A stretch of DNA of 64,000 nucleotides from Pseudonocardiaceae bacterium. Lineage in GTDB: Bacteria; Actinomycetota; Actinomycetes; Mycobacteriales; Pseudonocardiaceae. The translations under genes were made by a program, and so were the position numbers. The first letter of the stretch is position 1, and every line of letters starts with the position of its first letter. The notes under the pieces are model-generated. The model made no database searches and was not told the origin of the DNA. It worked only from the letters and a program-made list of their open reading frames with translations. Of this stretch, positions 44,856 through 52,539 are shown piece by piece. The stretch is taken from the NCBI GenBank assembly GCA_009379845.1, contig WHSZ01000007.1, positions 56,565 through 120,564 on the forward strand. Reading direction: 5' to 3'.

Positions 44856-45616
44856 CGGGCCCCCTCGCGCAGCGCGTCGGCCAGTTCGTTGTGCAGCGCG
44901 ACGAACTCGGGATCGACACGGAGCGAATCGGCCGAGCGGGGCCGAGCCAGCGGCACCTCGCGGTCTAGCATGATCCGACCTAGCTGGCCGAGCACCACCA
45001 CACGATCGCCGAGCAGCAGCGCTTCCTCGATGTCGTGCGTTACGAACACCACGGTCTGCCCGCTGCCATGCCACAGCCGCAGCAACTCGTCCTGCAGTTC
45101 GGCTCGTAGTTGCGCGTCCAGCGCCCCGAACGGCTCGTCCATCAGCAGTGTTTCCGGATCGCCGACCAGCATCCTGGCAAGGCTCGCACGCCGGCGCATG
45201 CCACCGGAAAGCTCGCTCGGGTAGTGCTTTTCAAAGCCGCGCAGGCCCACTCGCTCGATCTGCTCAGCCGCGGCCGTTCTACGGTCTACTTTGGACACGC
45301 CACGGATCTCCAGTGGCATTTCCACGTTTCGCTGCACGTCCCGCCATGGCATCAGGGTGTCCGACTGGGTAAGGTAACCGATGTCGATGTTCGGCCCGGT
45401 CAGCTTCTGATCCCGGTAGGTAACCGCGCCGGCACTCGGCTCGGTCAGCCCGGCCAGCAGGTTGAGCATGGTGGACTTGCCGCAGCCGCTACGCCCGAGC
45501 ACGCTCACGAAGCTGCCCTCGTCGATGCGTACCGCGAAATCTCGCAACGCCACGGTGGCCGTGTCGTCCTTGGGAAACCTCTTGGTCAGCCCTTCCGCTC
45601 GCAGTACCGTGGTCAT
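44852..45616 (-). CDS. ABC transporter ATPase, NitT/TauT (SsuB-like)
   Basis: A 254-residue ABC ATPase. Walker [10 protein letters not shown] is at 41-49, a Q-loop is in [11 protein letters not shown], the signature is LSGGMRRR, Walker B is [11 protein letters not shown], and the switch His is in [11 protein letters not shown]. The start overlaps the aldolase stop (ATGA). The upstream open frame has no start with better support. Confidence 0.93.
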   Translation of the reverse strand: MTTVLRAEGLTKRFPKDDTATVALRDFAVRIDEGSFVSVLGRSGCGKSTMLNLLAGLTEPSAGAVTYRDQKLTGPNIDIGYLTQSDTLMPWRDVQRNVEMPLEIRGVSKVDRRTAAAEQIERVGLRGFEKHYPSELSGGMRRRASLARMLVGDPETLLMDEPFGALDAQLRAELQDELLRLWHGSGQTVVFVTHDIEEALLLGDRVVVLGQLGRIMLDREVPLARPRSADSLRVDPEFVALHNELADALREGAR

Positions 45617-46236
45617 GTCGTGGCCGGTTCGTCCTCGGCGCGCATGCCGTACGCGTCGTAGCTGAGCTCCCCAGCGGCCCACCTGCGCCGCAATCCGTCC
45701 TCTTTGGACAACCGCTCGTGCACCGCGTTGGTCGCGGAGTTCACGTCGGACCGCGCGACGCAGGTGGCGCCGTCGTCGTCAAGCACGATCATGTCGCCAG
45801 GGTTTATGGTGGTACCACCGATCCGCACCGGAACGTTCACCTGACCACGCACGTTCTTGGTGGCACCACGCACCCGTCGCCACCTCGTCCACACCGGCAG
45901 GCCGATGCTGGCAAGATCGGCGCTGTCCCGCACCGAGGCGTTCACCAGCACCGCGGCCGCGCCCCGCGCCTTCGCCTGGGTGGCGAGCAGATCGCCAAGC
46001 AGCGCAACGGGTTCCGGTTCGGGCATGGTCAGCACCAGTACCTCACCCGGCAGCAGATGTGCCATCACCTCGTGCGCGGCCCGGTTGTCGCCCTGCCCGC
46101 ACAGCGCGGTCCGCGCCGGTCCGGCGACGCGTACGCCCGCGACGAGCGGCTGCCACTCGACGTCCAGCAGCCCCTTGCGACCGTACGCCTCGTAGACCGC
46201 GGCTACCCCCGCCTCCTCCAGCTCGAGGGCACTCAT
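45613..46236 (-). CDS. RraA-type aldolase (4-carboxy-4-hydroxy-2-oxoadipate aldolase-like)
   Basis: A 207-residue RraA-like protein. Family features are [20 protein letters not shown], the [20 protein letters not shown] block, the R-D pair in VRDSADL, and [11 protein letters not shown]. Class II pyruvate aldolases of this group (GalC/LigK/HMG aldolases) split 4-carboxy-4-hydroxy-2-oxoadipate to pyruvate and oxaloacetate using a divalent metal. The next gene upstream encodes a GalB-type hydratase that makes that substrate in gallate pathways, which supports the assignment. The start overlaps that gene by ATGA. Confidence 0.8.
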   Translation of the reverse strand: MSALELEEAGVAAVYEAYGRKGLLDVEWQPLVAGVRVAGPARTALCGQGDNRAAHEVMAHLLPGEVLVLTMPEPEPVALLGDLLATQAKARGAAAVLVNASVRDSADLASIGLPVWTRWRRVRGATKNVRGQVNVPVRIGGTTINPGDMIVLDDDGATCVARSDVNSATNAVHERLSKEDGLRRRWAAGELSYDAYGMRAEDEPATT

Positions 46237-46949
46237 AGCGACTCCACGACGTTCGGCAGCAACCGCTGAAACGCCTCCGCCTGCCGGATTTCCGAGTTCC
46301 CTGTGACCTTTCGCGCATGATTTCCGCGCTGGTCGGCCCGTTGCGCGTAGTACTCCTGCAGGTATTGCTGCGCGGCCATATGCGTCATGGCCGCGAGCTT
46401 CTGGTCGAACACCGCGGTGATGTCCACGTAGACGGTTGGCGTAAAATCACACAGTTCCGGTTGGTGCGGCTCGAATACCAGGAACTCGGAAGGGGGAGCG
46501 GTGCGGAAGCCGCTGGCCACACCGGCTCCCGAGGTGAGCAGCCTCGCGCGGGAAACCGCCGCGTGCGCGGCCGGGTGGTCGGGATTGAACGGGTCCTTTT
46601 CCGGGTGGGTGAGCACCACGTGTGGCGCGAAGTCCCGCATCAGCTCGGCGAGCCGGTCAACCTCCTGCGGACCGACGTGCAGCGGATAGTCGCCAAGGTC
46701 GAAAGCCTGGAATTCGGCGCCAACCGCGGCGGCCGCTTTGGACGCCTCGTCGTGCCGGATGCGCTTGACGTTCTCCTCGGTCTGGTCGGGTTGCTTCCAC
46801 AACTCGCCGGATTCGCCGCGTTCCCCGTAGGAAAGCGCGACAACGAGCGCCTCACCGCCGGCCGCGTTGTGCGTGGCGACCGCGCCGGCCGCCCGCCACA
46901 CGAAATCCGCGCTGTGCGCGCCGATCACCAGCATTCGTCGCTTGCTCAC
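46233..46949 (-). CDS. PIG-L family hydratase, 4-oxalomesaconate hydratase (GalB)-like
   Basis: A 238-residue PIG-L/LmbE-fold zinc protein. The metal motif is GAHSADFVWRAAGAVA (His12, Asp15) rather than the AHPDD of deacetylases; the HSADFVWRAGG pattern is that of GalB, the 4-oxalomesaconate hydratase of Pseudomonas gallate degradation. Further conserved parts are SYGERGESGELWK and VVLTHPEKDPFNPDHPA with the third metal ligand. It is followed by an RraA aldolase gene, as expected for the hydratase-aldolase steps. No ring-cleavage dioxygenase lies in this window. Confidence 0.82.
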   Translation of the reverse strand: MSKRRMLVIGAHSADFVWRAAGAVATHNAAGGEALVVALSYGERGESGELWKQPDQTEENVKRIRHDEASKAAAAVGAEFQAFDLGDYPLHVGPQEVDRLAELMRDFAPHVVLTHPEKDPFNPDHPAAHAAVSRARLLTSGAGVASGFRTAPPSEFLVFEPHQPELCDFTPTVYVDITAVFDQKLAAMTHMAAQQYLQEYYAQRADQRGNHARKVTGNSEIRQAEAFQRLLPNVVESL

Positions 46950-46950
46950 G

Positions 46951-47916
46951 CTATCCCTCCCGGGTGGGTGCGCCGGGCAACGGCTCCGCCCCGACCAGCC
47001 ATCTGGTGTTGTGCACCGCCATTACGCGAATCTCGTCGTCGGTGAAGCCCGAGTCCAGCAGGCGGTCCGCGATCAGCGCGAGCCCGTCCTCAACCGGCGG
47101 GTTGAACGGCTGGCCGAGATCGCTTGACAGCACGGAGTTCTCCGGCCCGGCTTCGCGGATATTGCCGAGCCACACGTCCCACTCGACCTTGCCGGTGTAC
47201 GGCGTGGTGAAGCAGCGTTCGAGCAGCGCGCCCTTGCCGGCCATCTCTTGCTGTCGCCGCACCCCGATGCGTTGCGAGGTGAATTCCGGGTGCGTCACCA
47301 CGATCCGTCGCACGCCCTCGGCAAGGCCCGCGTCGATGACAGCCATGGATTCGTCCGAGTGCAGGTGCCCGGTCGCCAGCACCATGTCGTGTTTGGCGAT
47401 CAGCCGCAGTACCTGCTTGGTCTCCTCCAGCACCGCGCCGTTTCCGTTCAGCACCTCCACCGGGTCCGCCGCCATCCCGGCTTCCCGCAGGTCGTCCTGG
47501 AGCTGTGCCCACATCGGCGGTTTCACGCCTTCCGGCTCCCGAGCCTGGCACTCCCGCTGATTCGTACTGTCCACAGTGGGCAACCAGACGACTTTGGCGC
47601 CCCCGCGCGCGGCGATCTCCACGGCGATCGGGTTGATCCCGCCAACCGCGCCGTTCAGGGTGATGGCGCCGATGGCGCTCGCCCCTTTGCTGGCGCGCCG
47701 CACCACCTCGGCGCGTTCGGCGGTAGATGTGTAATGGGACTTCAGGACGAAACCGGCCATACCGACCTCGGCGAACCGCTCCGCGAGGGTCACATCGTCG
47801 ACTCGGCGTTTCATCACGTCGGGGGCTACGTGGATGTGCACGTCGTAGGCACCCCGAACGAGTTCCCGCGCGTGCTCTGTTGGCCGAGGATGGGACGGCT
47901 GCGGCTGCTCGCTCAT
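46951..47916 (-). CDS. DUF6282 family, amidohydrolase-like TIM-barrel protein
   Basis: A 321-residue protein with metal-ligand-like motifs of a TIM-barrel hydrolase: YDVHIHVAPD (HxH), a Lys/His in VLKSHYTST, ATGHLHSDES, VVTHPEF and SSDLGQPFNPP. I place it with DUF6282 from these blocks. It is the first gene of the operon, with GGGAG before ATG 47916 and a GntR operator 25-50 bp upstream. By position it could act just before the hydratase, like the lactonase LigI, but this is inference. Confidence 0.72.
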   Translation of the reverse strand: MSEQPQPSHPRPTEHARELVRGAYDVHIHVAPDVMKRRVDDVTLAERFAEVGMAGFVLKSHYTSTAERAEVVRRASKGASAIGAITLNGAVGGINPIAVEIAARGGAKVVWLPTVDSTNQRECQAREPEGVKPPMWAQLQDDLREAGMAADPVEVLNGNGAVLEETKQVLRLIAKHDMVLATGHLHSDESMAVIDAGLAEGVRRIVVTHPEFTSQRIGVRRQQEMAGKGALLERCFTTPYTGKVEWDVWLGNIREAGPENSVLSSDLGQPFNPPVEDGLALIADRLLDSGFTDDEIRVMAVHNTRWLVGAEPLPGAPTREG

Positions 47917-47940
47917 GTCGCTCCCTTGTGCTCGAATTTT

Positions 47941-47966
47941 AGACTAGATTGTTAACAATTTTGTCT
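47941..47966. promoter_or_regulatory. FCD-GntR operator, operon side
   Basis: A 26-bp imperfect palindrome centred on ATTGTTAACAAT (47948-47959), with outer AGAC...GTCT. The TTGT-NN-ACAA core is the form bound by many FCD-type GntR proteins. It lies directly upstream of the first operon gene and shares the string ATTGT-NN-ACAATTTTGTCT with the second site. Confidence 0.75.
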
Positions 47967-47972
47967 GATGAG

Positions 47973-48650
47973 TCAACGGGCCAGAACCGGCGTGCTCGCT
48001 TGATCGACTTCCCGCAACGCGGCGATGACACTGCGCAGGTGCGTGCGAGCGGCTCGCTCGGCGGCTTCGGCGTCGTGCTGGCAGATCGCGTCGATGATAG
48101 CCAGATGCTCCGGCAGCGACGTCGACGGGCGGCCGGGATGCATGGCGAGCCTGAACTGGTGGCGAACGCTCTGCGCGCGCAACCGGTCGAGCACCTGGGT
48201 GGCGGTCTGCTGCTCGCCGATTTCCCTTACGCGACGGTGGAGTTGCTGATTCAGCTGCGAGTAGCCGAGCACGTCGCCGTTCGACACCGCCTTGCGCATG
48301 CTCTTGCCGATCTCTTTGAGCTCCTTGATCTCCTTCGCGGTGATCCGCTCGGCGGCCTTCGCCGCGCACAGCCCCTCGACGACCATCCGCACTTCGCAGA
48401 TTTCCACGGCTTCGTCCAGTGACACGGCCCGGACCCTGGCGCCCCGGTTCTGCACCCGTTCGACGAGACCCTCGTTGGTCAACTCCAGCAACGCGGCGCG
48501 CACGCTGGCCCTGCTCGCGGAGAACTGCGCGGACAGATCGGCCTCAACGAGGCGCTGGTTCGGCACGAAGTCGCCGCGCACGATCGAGTCCCGGATGGCA
48601 GCGACGAGGGAAACCGTCTCCTCGCCCCGCCGCGCGTCGCCTGTCGTCAC
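47973..48650 (-). CDS. GntR-family regulator with FCD domain
   Basis: A 225-residue protein. The N-terminal winged helix (VSLVAAIRDSIVRGDFVPNQ, LSAQFSASRASVRAALLEL) is followed by an all-helical FCD ligand domain with the metal-binding pattern residues in EVRMVVEGLCA, LNQQLHRRV and EHLAIIDAI. It probably senses an acid of the pathway encoded next to it. Its own upstream region and that of the downstream operon both carry its presumed operator. ATG 48650. Confidence 0.9.
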   Translation of the reverse strand: MTTGDARRGEETVSLVAAIRDSIVRGDFVPNQRLVEADLSAQFSASRASVRAALLELTNEGLVERVQNRGARVRAVSLDEAVEICEVRMVVEGLCAAKAAERITAKEIKELKEIGKSMRKAVSNGDVLGYSQLNQQLHRRVREIGEQQTATQVLDRLRAQSVRHQFRLAMHPGRPSTSLPEHLAIIDAICQHDAEAAERAARTHLRSVIAALREVDQASTPVLAR

Positions 48651-48674
48651 GTGCCCTCCAAAATGCGCACCGAT

Positions 48675-48693
48675 ATTGTCGACAATTTTGTCT
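48675..48693. promoter_or_regulatory. FCD-GntR operator, divergent side
   Basis: ATTGTCGACAAT (48675-48686) continues with TTTGTCT, so 17 of 19 bases match the operon-side site (the two central bases differ). It lies between the regulator gene and the divergent DUF1932 dehydrogenase gene and could control both. Confidence 0.75.
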
Positions 48694-48750
48694 CTAGCTT
48701 AGTGTAGCGTGCTGGCCATGACGCACCCGTGATGTCAAGGAGAGCAGGAT

Positions 48751-49527
48751 ATGTCCACCATCGCGGTTCTCGGGCTCGGCGAAGCGGGTGGCGCGATCGC
48801 GGGTGATCTGGTCGCGGCCGGCGCCGTGGTGCGTGGTTATGACCCCGCGGTAAGCGCGCCGGAAGGTGTGCTCGATACCGGGAGCGAGGCGGACGCGGCC
48901 ACCGGTGCGGAACTGGTGCTCAGCGTGAACAGCGCGAAGGCCTGTGTCGATGCGCTGCGGGCCGGCGTTGGCGGTGTCGACGGCGCGGTATGGGCGGATC
49001 TGAATACCGCCTCACCCGGCACGAAGCGGGAGTTGGCCGGCATCGCCACCGCACACGGCATCACTTTCGCCGACGTGGCGATCATGGCACCGGTGCCGGG
49101 AAACGGCCTGCGCACGCCGATGCTGGCCAGTGGTGCCGGCGCGGCGCGGGTCGCCGAGCTGCTCGGTGGGTTGGGTGCGTCCGTCGAGGTGCTCGACGGC
49201 GAGCCCGGCATGGCTGCCAGCAAGAAGCTGCTCCGTAGCGTGTTCTTCAAGGGCCTGGCCGCGGCGGTTGTCGAGGCGCTGGAGGCCGGTCGCGCGGCTG
49301 GCTGCGAGCCGTGGCTTCGCGAGAACATCGTCGCGGAACTGGCATCAGCCGACGAGTCCACTGTGGATCGTTTGGTTACCGGCACGCACCGGCATGCGGT
49401 ACGTCGTGCCGATGAGATGGCCGCCGCTACCGACATGCTGACCGAACTGGGCGTGCGGCCGTCGATGGCGGCCGCGACCCGCGATCTCCTGGTGCGGCTG
49501 ACGTCAAGCGATCGCGGCCTCGAGTGA
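48751..49527 (+). CDS. NAD-binding dehydrogenase with DUF1932 C-terminal domain
   Basis: A 258-residue protein of the 6-phosphogluconate/3-hydroxyisobutyrate dehydrogenase superfamily. The N-terminal IAVLGLGEAGGAIAGDL is the Rossmann start, DLNTASPGTK and FADVAIMAPVPGNG follow, and the DUF1932 domain carries GMAASKKLLRSVFFKGL with the conserved lysines. DUF1932 enzymes are often beside gallate- or protocatechuate-type catabolic genes. It is divergent from the GntR gene and shares its operator. AAGGAGAG lies ten bases before ATG 48751. Confidence 0.83.
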   Translation: MSTIAVLGLGEAGGAIAGDLVAAGAVVRGYDPAVSAPEGVLDTGSEADAATGAELVLSVNSAKACVDALRAGVGGVDGAVWADLNTASPGTKRELAGIATAHGITFADVAIMAPVPGNGLRTPMLASGAGAARVAELLGGLGASVEVLDGEPGMAASKKLLRSVFFKGLAAAVVEALEAGRAAGCEPWLRENIVAELASADESTVDRLVTGTHRHAVRRADEMAAATDMLTELGVRPSMAAATRDLLVRLTSSDRGLE

Positions 49528-49544
49528 TCATTAATAGGCAGCCC

Positions 49545-49627
49545 CCGGGATGCTCCCACGCACTCCGCACGGCGCGCGGGCCCGCGCTGGACCACACACG
49601 GGATCCCAGGGGCCGGGTAACTGCCTG
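49545..49627. other. Potential structured RNA segment
   Basis: AGGCAG and CTGCCT at the ends pair. Inside them CCCC-C-GGGAT faces ATCCC-A-GGGG with an 8-nt bulge (CCGGGTAA). The interior contains the perfect 14-bp palindrome GCGCGGGCCCGCGC (49574-49587). It sits between the DUF1932 stop and the small minus-strand unit. It may be a terminator for the former or a structured part of the latter. Confidence 0.4.
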
Positions 49628-49638
49628 GTATTCGCCTG

Positions 49639-49679
49639 AACGCCCAAACAGTTTTCCCACGAAAGGGATGTTGGGCGTC
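49639..49679 (-). terminator. Hairpin after the 12-codon ORF
   Basis: On the minus strand GACGCCCAA, directly after the TAG stop, pairs with TTGGGCGTT (9 bp with one G-U), and the loop contains a smaller TCCC/GGGA stem. It would end a short transcript started near 49745. Confidence 0.5.
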
Positions 49680-49718
49680 CTAGCGGACAGCCACCTCACG
49701 AGTCCGATACGTCTTCAC
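49680..49718 (-). CDS. 12-codon ORF with consensus ribosome binding site
   Basis: GTG 49718 starts a 12-residue peptide (MKTYRTREVAVR) ending at TAG 49680. AAAGGAGGTGG, nearly fully complementary to the 16S 3' end, lies nine bases upstream. A promoter and a following hairpin frame it. This is far more initiation signal than expected by chance for so short an ORF, and there is no minus-strand gene downstream that it could attenuate. Function unknown. Confidence 0.5.
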   Translation of the reverse strand: MKTYRTREVAVR

Positions 49719-49750
49719 CGTTGGACCACCTCCTTTCCCGTGTACTGCCG

Positions 49751-49786
49751 AGACTAGGCAAATACGCAGTCTTCGGCAACGTATTT
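49751..49786 (-). promoter_or_regulatory. Promoter with inverted repeat for the minus-strand small unit
   Basis: TTGCCG (49774-49779) and TAGTCT (49751-49756) are spaced by exactly 17 bp. The inverted repeat AAATACG (49760-49766)/CGTATTT (49780-49786) overlaps the -35 and spacer, a typical place for an operator. The region is shared with the divergent rtcB gene. Confidence 0.5.
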
Positions 49787-49827
49787 GGCTCGCGAGCCTG
49801 AACCGGTCACCGGGGTACCCTCGCCCC

Positions 49828-51003
49828 ATGAGCACCACCGTCCCCGGCGAGCAGGTGGACATCCGGATGTGGGCACCGCCGGACGACGTCGAGCCGGACG
49901 CGATGCGGCAGCTCAAGAACATCACCACGCTGCCGTGGGCGTTTCGGCACGTGGCTGTGATGCCGGACGTGCACTACGGCAAGGGCGCCACGGTGGGCTC
50001 GGTGATCGCGATGCGGGAGGCAGTGTCGCCCGCGGCGGTCGGCGTGGACATCGGGTGCGGCATGACGGCTGTGCGCACTTCGTTGCATGCCAACGATCTC
50101 CCGGAGAACCTTCGCCGCGTTAGGTCCACAATGGAGGCTGCGGTTCCGGTGGGCTTCGAGCAGCACAAGGCGACGGCGTTCAGCGATCGGGATGCCACCG
50201 ACTGGGACACCTTCTGGCGCGAGTTCGACCGGCTCACCCCGTCGGTGCACGGCAAGATCGACCGGGCGCTGCACCAGATGGGTACCCTCGGCGGTGGCAA
50301 CCACTTTCTGGAAGTGTGCCTCGACACCGGCAAGCGAGTCTGGGTGATGCTGCATTCCGGGTCGCGTGGCATCGGGAATCTCCTTGCCCAACACCACATC
50401 GAGGTCGCGCGCGGGCTCGCGCACAACGCCTCGCTCGTCGATCCGGATCTCGCCGTGTTCCTCGCTGGAACGCGGCAGATGGCAGCCTACCGGCACGATC
50501 TGTACTGGGCGCAGGACTACGCGCGGCGCAACCGTACGGTGATGCTTCGGCTGGCCTGCGACGCGCTGCGCAAGCACTTCCCCCGGATCACGTTCGACGA
50601 GCCGATCTCATGTCACCACAACTATGTGGCCGAGGAGAGACACTTCGGCGAAGACGTGCTGGTCACCCGAAAGGGGGCGATCCGGGCGGGCAGCGGCGAA
50701 CTCGGCATCATCCCTGGGTCGATGGGCACCGGCTCGTACATCGTGCGCGGGCTCGGCAACCCGGAGTCGTTCGAATCCGCTTCGCACGGAGCGGGCCGCC
50801 GGATGTCCCGTAACAAGGCGCGCAAGCGGTTCACCGCGGACGATCTCGTCGCGCAGACCGCGGGCGTGGAGTGTCGCAAGGACGTCAAGGTCGTCGACGA
50901 GATCCCATCCGCCTACAAGGATCTTGACGAGGTGATGGCGAACCAGGACGACCTGGTCGAGGTGGTCGCCAAGCTCAACCAGATCGTCTGCATCAAGGGC
51001 TGA
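49828..51003 (+). CDS. rtcB: RNA-splicing ligase RtcB
   Basis: A 391-residue RtcB, which joins 2',3'-cyclic phosphate (or 3'-phosphate) RNA ends to 5'-OH ends using GTP and Mn2+. Metal ligands Asp74 and Cys77 are in VGVDIGCGM, the GGGNHF motif is at 155-160, HSGSRG at 176-181, and the guanylylated His320 is in SHGAGRRMSR. TACCCT lies seven bases before ATG 49828, the layout of a leaderless actinobacterial transcript. No archease gene is adjacent. Divergent from a 12-codon ORF unit. Confidence 0.95.
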   Translation: MSTTVPGEQVDIRMWAPPDDVEPDAMRQLKNITTLPWAFRHVAVMPDVHYGKGATVGSVIAMREAVSPAAVGVDIGCGMTAVRTSLHANDLPENLRRVRSTMEAAVPVGFEQHKATAFSDRDATDWDTFWREFDRLTPSVHGKIDRALHQMGTLGGGNHFLEVCLDTGKRVWVMLHSGSRGIGNLLAQHHIEVARGLAHNASLVDPDLAVFLAGTRQMAAYRHDLYWAQDYARRNRTVMLRLACDALRKHFPRITFDEPISCHHNYVAEERHFGEDVLVTRKGAIRAGSGELGIIPGSMGTGSYIVRGLGNPESFESASHGAGRRMSRNKARKRFTADDLVAQTAGVECRKDVKVVDEIPSAYKDLDEVMANQDDLVEVVAKLNQIVCIKG

Positions 51004-51038
51004 GGGCACTTTCCGGCGCTCAAACCTGGCGGTATGCG

Positions 51039-51389
51039 TCAGCCCCAGCCGAGTTCGTGCAGGCGGTCGTCGTCGATGCCGAAGTGGTGCGCGATCTCGT
51101 GCATCACGGTGATCAGTATCTCGTCGACCACCTCCTCCTGCGAGGAGCATGTCCAGAGGATCGGCTCGCGGTAGATGGTGATCGTGTCCGGCAGCACGCC
51201 ACCATAGTCGGACGTGCGCTCGGTCAACGCCACGCCGTGGTAAAGCCCGAGCAGCGACGGATCATCCGGATTGTGCTCCTCCACGAGCACCACCACGTTG
51301 TCCATCAGGTCGGCGAACTCGGTTGGCACCGCGTCCAGGGCGTCGCTGACCAGCTCCTCGAACCGCTCGCGGGACATCTGGACCGGCAT
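51039..51389 (-). CDS. Zincin-like metallopeptidase family protein (DUF1025 type)
   Basis: A 116-residue minimal zincin with HEIAHHFGIDD, giving His97, Glu98, His101 and Asp106 as the zinc site. SRERFEELVSDALDAVP and the DTITIYREPI strand are family-typical. It is small, cytosolic and conserved in actinobacteria; its substrate is unknown. It begins one base after the septum-formation gene stop, so both form an operon. Confidence 0.88.
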   Translation of the reverse strand: MPVQMSRERFEELVSDALDAVPTEFADLMDNVVVLVEEHNPDDPSLLGLYHGVALTERTSDYGGVLPDTITIYREPILWTCSSQEEVVDEILITVMHEIAHHFGIDDDRLHELGWG

Positions 51390-51390
51390 G

Positions 51391-52362
51391 TCATTTGCCG
51401 CCCGTCGACTTCTTCGGCGGCTTCGATGAGGTCGGCGGCGCCTTCTGGAAACTGCCGGTCACCGGGGCGAGCGACGTCTTGTCCTTCGGTTTCGCCGCGA
51501 TCTTGCAGTTGACCAGCTTCGAGCCGGCCTCCCAGCTCTCCTTCGTGCGAGTGTCCCAGGTGAGCACCAGGCTGTTTTCCTTGAGGTCCTTGCTGCCGGA
51601 GTACTCGTCGACGCGTTTCGAGCACTCCCTGTCAAGGAAGGAATTCTGATCGCCTTCGGAGGGGAATCCCTCGGTGAACTTCTTGCCAAGGTCAACCACG
51701 CTCGCCATCTCGAACGCGTGTGCCTTCTCGCAATCGATCGGATCGCCGACGGTGTTGCCTGCCAGCGCGAGGCAGGTGCCTGGCTGGTAGACGTCGGACT
51801 GGTTTTCTTCCGCGGCCGGCACCGTCAGCTCCTGCAGTTCCCCACCGGGGGAGGTGCGTTTCAAGCCGCAACGGAGCTTGCGGTCGCCTTCGGCCCACTG
51901 CTCTTCGGTCGGGCGGAGCGTGCTGACCGACAATTTGCCGTGCGGGTCGAACTTCTTGCCGAGGTAATCGTTCACCTTGGGGGTACAGCGTTCTTCGGTG
52001 AACTCGCGCCACTGCTGCATTCCAGGGAACGGCGCCTGTGGCCCAAGTTGTTTGGAAATGTCCAACACGCCGATCATCTCGAAGAGGTGCGGTTGCTCGC
52101 AACGTACCTCGCGCATATCGCTGGCGTCGGCCTTTGTCCAGGTCAGGCAGCTACCAGCAGGCGAATTGAACGCCTTGTCGGCCCGCTCTGCCTCCTTGTC
52201 CACGGCTGCGATCGGGTTGTTGACTTCAACCGGCCACGAGAACATGACGCTGAGTGCCAGCACGAGCAAAGCGCCGACGAACGCACCGGTCATCAATAAC
52301 CGCGTGCGCCGGGGGCTGCTGCCCGGGCGAAACCACTCGGATCGCGACATCCACCCAATCAT
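51391..52362 (-). CDS. Septum formation family membrane protein
   Basis: A 323-residue protein with one N-terminal membrane helix (~22-42) and a large extracytoplasmic region. The latter holds two repeats of the septum-formation domain (PF13845 type), each with conserved cysteines: SCLTWTKADASDMREVRCEQPHLFEMIG-like and TCLALAGNTVGDPIDCEKAHAFEMASV-like segments. The tail is Lys/Ser/Pro-rich. The family is named from actinobacterial annotation; direct evidence for a septum role is limited. Followed by the metallopeptidase gene. Confidence 0.85.
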   Translation of the reverse strand: MIGWMSRSEWFRPGSSPRRTRLLMTGAFVGALLVLALSVMFSWPVEVNNPIAAVDKEAERADKAFNSPAGSCLTWTKADASDMREVRCEQPHLFEMIGVLDISKQLGPQAPFPGMQQWREFTEERCTPKVNDYLGKKFDPHGKLSVSTLRPTEEQWAEGDRKLRCGLKRTSPGGELQELTVPAAEENQSDVYQPGTCLALAGNTVGDPIDCEKAHAFEMASVVDLGKKFTEGFPSEGDQNSFLDRECSKRVDEYSGSKDLKENSLVLTWDTRTKESWEAGSKLVNCKIAAKPKDKTSLAPVTGSFQKAPPTSSKPPKKSTGGK

Positions 52363-52377
52363 GCCTACTCAGGCGGC

Positions 52378-52527
52378 ATGCGGGCATCATCAGGTCCAGT
52401 GACGCGGCTCATCACAGCTGACGATCTTCCGGCGATCCGCCCGCTGACCGGTGTGGTGAGTGCCGGCAGGATCGGCGTGCGGGCCGCCGGGATCGGTAAA
52501 TTTCTTGCCGAAAGCGCGTCGACGTAG
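52378..52527 (+). CDS. Possible 49-residue ORF before the PanE-like gene
   Basis: ATG 52378 opens a 49-residue frame with VTRLITADDLPAIRPLTG and GKFLAESAST, ending 12 bp before the next GTG. The first part vaguely resembles the start of GNAT proteins, so it may be a relic. There is no clear ribosome binding site. Confidence 0.3.
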   Translation: MRASSGPVTRLITADDLPAIRPLTGVVSAGRIGVRAAGIGKFLAESAST

Positions 52528-52539
52528 CCGGGAGGTGGC

